From assembly GCA_017849555.1 (NCBI GenBank), contig JAFIGU010000118.1, positions 1 through 47,831 of the forward strand: a stretch of 47,831 bases of DNA, read 5' to 3'. The position numbers and the translations under genes are program-made. This DNA comes from Sphingomonas sp. Its GTDB lineage: Bacteria; Pseudomonadota; Alphaproteobacteria; Sphingomonadales; Sphingomonadaceae. A model generated the notes under the pieces. The model was not told the DNA's origin and made no database searches. It saw only the letters and a program-made list of their open reading frames with translations. This document shows, piece after piece, positions 43,099-47,831 of this stretch. Positions within the stretch are counted from its first letter, which is position 1; the number at the start of each line of letters is the position of its first letter.

Positions 43099-43662
43099 AT
43101 GTTCCAGTATTTTCCTGCCCCGGTTGCCGCGCTGGCGGTGCTTTCGGCGCTGTGCGCGGCGACGCCGGCCGCCGCGCAGGATGCCACCGCGTTCCAGGGC
43201 CCGCGGTTCGAGGCGCTGGTCGGGCTCGATCAGCTGCGTTTCGACGTCAGCAACATCGGCGGCGCGGGGCGCGACAAGGCGAGCGACGTGGGTTACGGCT
43301 TCGCGCTCGGCTATGACAAAGCGGTATCGCCGCATATGCTGATCGGCGCCGAGGCGGGGATGACCTTCTCCGACGTTTCCTATGCCCAGGATGCGCTGCG
43401 CAGCCGGCGCGAATTCGACGTCGCGGGGCGGATCGGGACGCCGCTCACCGCCAATACGCTGCTTTACGGCAAGGTCGGCTATTCCAACCTCCAGGTGCGC
43501 GAGGTCGATCAGGTGCGCGATCTCGACGGCGTGCTGCTCGCCGCCGGCGCCGAGGTGAAGCTTTCGCCCACGGCCTATCTCAAGAGCGAATATCGCTACG
43601 CCAATTATGGCGACGGCTATTCGACCAACGGCATCCTGACCGGCGTCGGGCTGCGCTTCTGA
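43099..43662 (+). CDS. Outer-membrane beta-barrel protein
   Basis: A 187-residue protein with a signal peptide (MFQYFPAPVAALAVLSA, cleavage after AAAQ) and an eight-strand-type small barrel with alternating residues (YGFALGYDKAVSPHMLIGAEAGMTFS, YLKSEYRYANYG), ending in an aromatic LRF as barrels do. It resembles the OmpA/OmpX-like small porins common in sphingomonads. The start follows GAGGAG. The 218-base gap 42881-43098 before it holds the divergent promoters and nothing else recognisable. Confidence 0.85.
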   Translation: MFQYFPAPVAALAVLSALCAATPAAAQDATAFQGPRFEALVGLDQLRFDVSNIGGAGRDKASDVGYGFALGYDKAVSPHMLIGAEAGMTFSDVSYAQDALRSRREFDVAGRIGTPLTANTLLYGKVGYSNLQVREVDQVRDLDGVLLAAGAEVKLSPTAYLKSEYRYANYGDGYSTNGILTGVGLRF

Positions 43663-43688
43663 TGCAAGCGGGGCGGTAGGGCGTGGCC

Positions 43689-45338
43689 CTACCGCTTCGC
43701 GACCGCCGACAAGGTGGTGCCGGCGGTGATCTGCTCGATATCGGTCTTGACGTGGAGCAGCCGCATTCCGCGCTCGGCCAGGGCGCGATCGAGCGCGGGC
43801 GCGAAGTCCGCGGTCCGCGTCACCGTCTCGGCCCAGCCGCCATAAGCGCGCGCCAGCGCGGCGAAATCGGGGTTGGCGAGCCGGGTCGCCGAAACCCGCC
43901 GCGGATATTCGCGCTCCTGATGCATGCGGATCGTGCCATAGGCGCCATTGTCGACCAGGATCACGATCAGGTCGCAGCCGTGCTGCGCGGCGGTCGCCAG
44001 TTCCTGCCCGTTCATCAGGAAATCGCCGTCGCCGGCGAGCGCGACGACCGTCCGCCCCGGGCGGCGCAGCGAGGCGGCGACCGCCGCGGGCACGCCATAG
44101 CCCATCGCGCCGGCGGTCGGGGCGAGCTGGGTCCCCGGCCCGGCATAGGGCCAGTAACGATGCCACCAGCCCGAGAAATTGCCCGCGCCGTTGCAGATGA
44201 TCGTGTCCGCCGGCAGCTTTTCCCGCATCGTCCCGACGCACGGGCCGAGATCCATCACCACCCCGTCGCGCGGGCGCGGGGTCGACCAGTCGCGATAATC
44301 GTCATACGCGGCTGCCGCATCGGCGCGGGCCGGGGCGTCGACCGCCGCGACCGCCGCCGCAAAGGCGGCCATCGACGCCGCGATCGGCAAATCGGTGGCA
44401 TAGGTCATCCCGAGCTCGTCGGCGTCGGGGTGGACGTGGATCAGCCGCTGACCGGGATGATCGGGGGTGATCAGCGTATAGCCGTCGGTCGTCGCCTCGC
44501 CCAGTCGCGCGCCGACGACGAGCAGCAGGTCGGCCGCCTTGACCCGCGCGACGAGCTTGGGATTGGGCCCATAGCCGAGGTTGCCGGCATAGGCCGGGCT
44601 GTCGTTGGGCACCGCATCCTGCCGGCGGAAGGCGGCGACCAGCGGCACCCCGCAGCGATCGGCCCAGGCGGCGAGATCGCGCGCGGCATCATTGTCCCAC
44701 CCCGCGCCGCCGATGATCGCGATCGGGCGCTCGGCGGCGGCGAGCATCTCGGCGAGCCGGTCGATCGCCGCGGCATCGGGGGCCTGGGCGACGCGCTCGA
44801 CGCGTGGGCGGTCGATCGCTTCCACCTCGTCGAGCAGCATATCCTCGGGCAGCGCGAGCACCACCGGGCCGGGGCGGCCGTTCATCGCCACGGCATAGGC
44901 CCGCGCGACATATTCGGGGATGCGCCGCGCGTCGTCGATCCGCGCCGCCCATTTGGCGATCGGCGCGAACATCGCCTCGAAATTGATCTCCTGAAACGCC
45001 TCGCGATCGCGCGTGCCGCGATCGACATCGCCGACGAACAGGATCATCGGCTGGCTGTCCTGCATCGCGACATGCACCCCGATCGAGGCATTGGTCGCGC
45101 CGGGGCCGCGGGTGACGAAGGCGACGCCGGGCCGCCCGGTCAGCGCGCCGTCGGCGCAGGCCATGAATGCGACCCCGCCTTCCTGCCGGCACGTCACCAC
45201 CTCGATCGCGGGCACGTCGACCAGGGCATCGAGCACCGCGAGGAAGCTCTCCCCCGGCACGGTGAAGATACGATCGCAGCCCTGCGCGACGAGCTGGTCG
45301 ACGAGGATGCGCCCTCCGGTGCGGTTTTTGTTCTCCAT
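43689..45338 (-). CDS. Thiamine-diphosphate-dependent enzyme, acetolactate-synthase-like
   Basis: A 549-residue enzyme of the ThDP family with the usual three domains. The catalytic glutamate is E53 (CRQEGGVAFM), and the cofactor motif begins GDGDFLMNGQ at 436-445 and ends VDNGAYGT at about 462-469, with DN in place of the usual NN. A central FAD- or linker-like domain contains IAIIGGAGW. Relatives include acetolactate synthase and benzoylformate-decarboxylase-like enzymes; without the regulatory subunit gene ilvN next to it, it is likely a catabolic decarboxylase or carboligase of unknown substrate. It diverges from the lactonase gene. Confidence 0.85.
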   Translation of the reverse strand: MENKNRTGGRILVDQLVAQGCDRIFTVPGESFLAVLDALVDVPAIEVVTCRQEGGVAFMACADGALTGRPGVAFVTRGPGATNASIGVHVAMQDSQPMILFVGDVDRGTRDREAFQEINFEAMFAPIAKWAARIDDARRIPEYVARAYAVAMNGRPGPVVLALPEDMLLDEVEAIDRPRVERVAQAPDAAAIDRLAEMLAAAERPIAIIGGAGWDNDAARDLAAWADRCGVPLVAAFRRQDAVPNDSPAYAGNLGYGPNPKLVARVKAADLLLVVGARLGEATTDGYTLITPDHPGQRLIHVHPDADELGMTYATDLPIAASMAAFAAAVAAVDAPARADAAAAYDDYRDWSTPRPRDGVVMDLGPCVGTMREKLPADTIICNGAGNFSGWWHRYWPYAGPGTQLAPTAGAMGYGVPAAVAASLRRPGRTVVALAGDGDFLMNGQELATAAQHGCDLIVILVDNGAYGTIRMHQEREYPRRVSATRLANPDFAALARAYGGWAETVTRTADFAPALDRALAERGMRLLHVKTDIEQITAGTTLSAVAKR

Positions 45339-45440
45339 AGGCGAGGGGTCTAGCCGGGCAGCGGCGGCGGCGGAAGGCGGCTATTGCTAAGTCGGGCGCC
45401 TTAGACAATCCTCAGCCGAAACGAGAGCAAGGAGAGCGGC

Positions 45441-46361
45441 GTGAGCGATTTCACCCTGGTGGCCGATGGCCTGCGTTTCCCCGAAGGCCCGGTGTGGATG
45501 CCCGACGGCAGCATCATCCTGGTGGAGATCGAGGCCGGGCGAATCACCCGCGTGACCCCCGACGGCGCCAAGGAAATTGTCGCGACGCCGGGCGGCGGCC
45601 CCAACGGGCTGGCGATGGGGCCGGACGGGATGCTCTATTGCTGCAACAACGGCGGGTTCGAATATCACGAGGCGAACGGCTATCTCGCCCCGCACGGCAT
45701 CGCGCAAAACTATTCCGGCGGGCGGATCGAGCGGATCGACCCCGCGACCGGCAAGGTCGAGCTGCTCTACAAATCGGGCGACTTCGGCTGCATCCTGCGC
45801 GGGCCGAACGATATCGTGTTCGATCAATTCGGCGGCTTCTGGTTCACCGATCACGGCAAGGTCGATTACGCCAAGCGCTGCCACGACATCGTCGGCATCT
45901 TCTACGGCAAGACCGACGGCAGCCATCTGGAAGAAGTGATCTTCCCGTCGAACAACCCCAATGGCTGCGGGCTCTCACCCGACGGCAAGACGCTTTACGC
46001 CGCCGAAACCTACACCTGCCGGCTGATGAAGTTCAACATCACCGCCCCCGGCAAGGTCGCGCCGGATGCGGGGCCGGGCGGACCGGGGATCCCGCTCTAT
46101 CGCCCCGCCGGTTATAAATTCTTCGATTCGCTCGCGGTCGAGGCGTCGGGCAATGTCTGCGTCGCGACGATCGGGGAAAGCGGGATCAGCGTGATCTCGC
46201 CCGAGGGTGACCTGGTCGAATTCGTCGCGACCGACGATATCTTCACCACCAACATCTGTTTCGGCGGCGAGGATATGATGGACGCGTGGATCACGCTTTC
46301 GGGGACCGGGCGGCTGGTGAAGACGCGGTGGAAGCGCCCCGGCCTCAAGCTGGAATATTGA
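45441..46361 (+). CDS. SMP-30/gluconolactonase-family lactonase
   Basis: A 306-residue six-bladed beta-propeller hydrolase. Metal ligands fit the family: E15 in FPEGPVWMPDG, the asparagines in GPNDIVFDQFG and GCGLSPDG region, and the aspartate in FDSLAVEASG. Such enzymes open sugar or aromatic lactones. The start follows AAGGAGAG. It diverges from the ThDP enzyme across about 100 bases and is followed after 3 bases by the VIT transporter. Confidence 0.88.
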   Translation: MSDFTLVADGLRFPEGPVWMPDGSIILVEIEAGRITRVTPDGAKEIVATPGGGPNGLAMGPDGMLYCCNNGGFEYHEANGYLAPHGIAQNYSGGRIERIDPATGKVELLYKSGDFGCILRGPNDIVFDQFGGFWFTDHGKVDYAKRCHDIVGIFYGKTDGSHLEEVIFPSNNPNGCGLSPDGKTLYAAETYTCRLMKFNITAPGKVAPDAGPGGPGIPLYRPAGYKFFDSLAVEASGNVCVATIGESGISVISPEGDLVEFVATDDIFTTNICFGGEDMMDAWITLSGTGRLVKTRWKRPGLKLEY

Positions 46362-46364
46362 CCC

Positions 46365-47060
46365 GTGCGTCCCCGCCACCGCGAACATCATGTCGTCGAT
46401 CGGATCGGCTGGTTGCGCGCCGCGGTGCTGGGGGCGAATGACGGCATCCTCTCGGTATCGAGCATCATCGTCGGGGTCGCGGCGGCGCGGCCCGGGGTGT
46501 CGGCGATCCTGCTCGCGGGGCTTGCCGGGCTGGTCGCGGGGGCGATGTCGATGGCGGCGGGCGAGTTCGTCGCGGTCGGCAGCCAGGCCGATGCCGAGGC
46601 CGCCGAGCGCGCGCGCGAGGCGGCCGAGCTCGCCGACGGTCCCGACGGCGAGCACCGCGAGCTCGCGGCGATCTATCGCGCGCGCGGGCTCGACGAAACG
46701 CTGGCCGAGCAGGTCGCGACGCAGATGAGCGCGCATGACGCGCTTTCCGCGCATGTCCGCGACGAACTGGGGCTGACCGCGGCGGCGACCGCGCGCCCGG
46801 TGCAGGCGGCATTCGCCTCCGCCGCGAGCTTCTTCGCCGGCGGGGCGGCGCCGATGCTCACCGTGCTGCTCGCGCCGGTCGCGACGTTGATCTGGTCGGT
46901 GCCGCTGGTCGCGCTGGCGCTGCTCGCGGCGCTGGGGGCGATCGGGGCGCAGGCCGGCGGGGCGAGCGCGGCAAAGGGGGCGCTGCGCGTCACCTTCTGG
47001 GGGGCGTTGGCGATGCTGGTCACTTATGTCGTCGGGCATATCGCGGGCGCAACTTTGTAG
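46365..47060 (+). CDS. VIT1/CCC1-family iron/manganese transporter
   Basis: A 231-residue membrane protein starting at GTG three bases after the lactonase stop. It shows the VIT signature: first helix GANDGILSVSSIIVGVAAA, the metal-site helix MSMAAGEFVAVGSQAD, a cytoplasmic charged segment with DEL and EHRE, and three more C-terminal helices. Plant and yeast relatives export iron or manganese into vacuoles; bacterial ones likely remove excess ferrous iron or manganese. Confidence 0.88.
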   Translation: MRPRHREHHVVDRIGWLRAAVLGANDGILSVSSIIVGVAAARPGVSAILLAGLAGLVAGAMSMAAGEFVAVGSQADAEAAERAREAAELADGPDGEHRELAAIYRARGLDETLAEQVATQMSAHDALSAHVRDELGLTAAATARPVQAAFASAASFFAGGAAPMLTVLLAPVATLIWSVPLVALALLAALGAIGAQAGGASAAKGALRVTFWGALAMLVTYVVGHIAGATL

Positions 47061-47109
47061 CGATGGGGGGCTTGCGCGTCGCGCCGGCTCGCGGCACGGG
47101 GCGAAGTTG

Positions 47110-47763
47110 ATGCAGCACGATACCGTGATCTTCGACTTTGGCGGGGTGGTCACTTCCTCCCCGTTCGAGGCTTTCAACCGGCTGGAGCGCGCCCGCGGCC
47201 TGCCCAAAGACTTCATCCGCAAGGTCAACGCGCTGTCGCCCGACGACAATGCCTGGGCGCGGTTCGAGCGGGCGGAGATCGATTCGGCCGGGTTCGACGC
47301 CGCCTTCGCCGAGGAGGCCAAGGCCTTGGGGCACGAGCTGCGCGGCGAGGATGTGCTCGGCGTGCTGGCGGGGGATATCCGCCCGCGGATGGTCCACGCG
47401 CTCGATTGGCTCAAGCGCCACGGCTATCACCTCGGGTGCATCACCAACAATGTGCCGTCGGGCGAGGGCGCGGGGATGGAGCGCAGCAGCGAGCGTGCGC
47501 AGGCGGTGTCCGCGGTGCTCGCGCGGTTCGATTGCGTGATCGAATCGAGCAAGGTCGGCGTGCGCAAGCCCGATCCGCGCATCTACCAGATGATGCTCGC
47601 GCATTTCGCCAAGCCGGCGACGTCGTGCATCTATCTCGACGACCTCGGGATCAACTGCAAGCCGGCCGCCGAGCTCGGCATGCATGCGATCAAGGTCGAG
47701 GGCGAGGCGCAGGCGCTCGACGATCTCGCCGACGCGCTGGGGATCGAGCGCGGGCTGTTCTGA
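47110..47763 (+). CDS. HAD-superfamily hydrolase (HAD-IA, EPHX2-N/ACAD10-like)
   Basis: A 217-residue phosphatase-fold protein. The nucleophile is D9 in FDFGGVV, where the usual second aspartate is glycine, as in the EPHX2 N-terminal group. Motif II is TNNVPSG, motif III the lysine in KVGVRKPDPRIYQ, and motif IV IYLDDLGINC. It probably hydrolyses a small phosphomonoester or haloacid. The start at 47110 begins the core fold; an upstream in-frame ATG lies inside the transporter gene. Confidence 0.85.
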   Translation: MQHDTVIFDFGGVVTSSPFEAFNRLERARGLPKDFIRKVNALSPDDNAWARFERAEIDSAGFDAAFAEEAKALGHELRGEDVLGVLAGDIRPRMVHALDWLKRHGYHLGCITNNVPSGEGAGMERSSERAQAVSAVLARFDCVIESSKVGVRKPDPRIYQMMLAHFAKPATSCIYLDDLGINCKPAAELGMHAIKVEGEAQALDDLADALGIERGLF

Positions 47764-47767
47764 GGCC

Positions 47768-47798
47768 GCCAAAGTTCACGAAGTTCACACGAGTGACG
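47768..47798. repeat. 31-base exact direct repeat, copy 2
   Basis: Identical to 14533-14563. It follows the HAD gene at the right edge of the window; the last bases (47799-47831) turn A/T-rich and run off the edge. Confidence 0.85.
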
Positions 47799-47831
47799 TT
47801 GCGTCGCCGGGTGTATTCTTAAGTAAAATTA

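Overview
The window looks like chromosomal DNA of a sphingomonad (Alphaproteobacteria, Sphingomonas or a close relative). The evidence is very high G+C by eye, two secreted proteins ending in the PEPxxWA-CTERM sorting tail, a SusC-like-free but TonB-rich and exported-hydrolase-rich gene content, housekeeping blocks with alphaproteobacterial order (aroQ-accB-accC, yfgM-like/bamB/der, recN/bamD), and many short palindromic intergenic repeats that recur through the window. I see no rRNA, tRNA, CRISPR array, transposase or phage gene.

Region 1 (1-1506): the 3' end of an anti-sigma factor gene, a glycine-zipper outer-membrane protein and a small lipoprotein, closed by a bidirectional terminator. 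Region 2 (1511-17766) is the accessory part and the most interesting. It holds a TonB-dependent receptor, a small ABM-fold monooxygenase, a MarR regulator, a trio resembling the phthalate enzymes Pht5 (decarboxylase), Pht4 (dihydrodiol dehydrogenase) and Pht3 (Rieske oxygenase), an amidase, two exported amidohydrolases, a large exported M14 metallopeptidase and an MFS carrier. Short palindromes of the form TTAG-N4-CTAA or close variants lie upstream of most of these units. I read this as a MarR-controlled regulon that imports an amide- or peptide-conjugated aromatic carboxylate, hydrolyses the amide bond, and then dihydroxylates, rearomatises and decarboxylates the ring. No reductase for the Rieske oxygenase and no ring-cleavage enzyme lie in the window.

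Region 3 (17848-24534): a subclass-B3-like metallo-beta-lactamase-fold hydrolase, a YpeA-type acetyltransferase carrying what looks like an in-frame repeat insertion, an ArsC/Spx-like reductase, a membrane protein, panB, a YfgM-like protein, bamB and der. Region 4 (24575-31250, mostly minus strand): bacterioferritin with its small ferredoxin bfd, a DUF418 protein, a membrane protein, a CDF zinc exporter, recN and bamD. Region 5 (31353-37831): a mannose-6-phosphate isomerase, two PEPxxWA-CTERM proteins, a secreted protein, purL, arsC and a membrane protein. Region 6 (37972-47763): aroQ-accB-accC, a 270-base cloverleaf-shaped composite palindrome, a fused thiS-thiG, a small protein, an AraC/GyrI-like regulator, an outer-membrane barrel, a ThDP enzyme divergent from an SMP-30 lactonase, a VIT-family transporter and a HAD hydrolase.

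Two signals stand out beyond ordinary genes: the repeated operator-like palindrome that ties the catabolic genes together, and the cloverleaf element abutting thiSG. Intergenic stretches longer than about 200 bases are mostly filled by the repeats listed below; only 40401-40759 exceeds 300 bases without a gene, and most of it is the cloverleaf.
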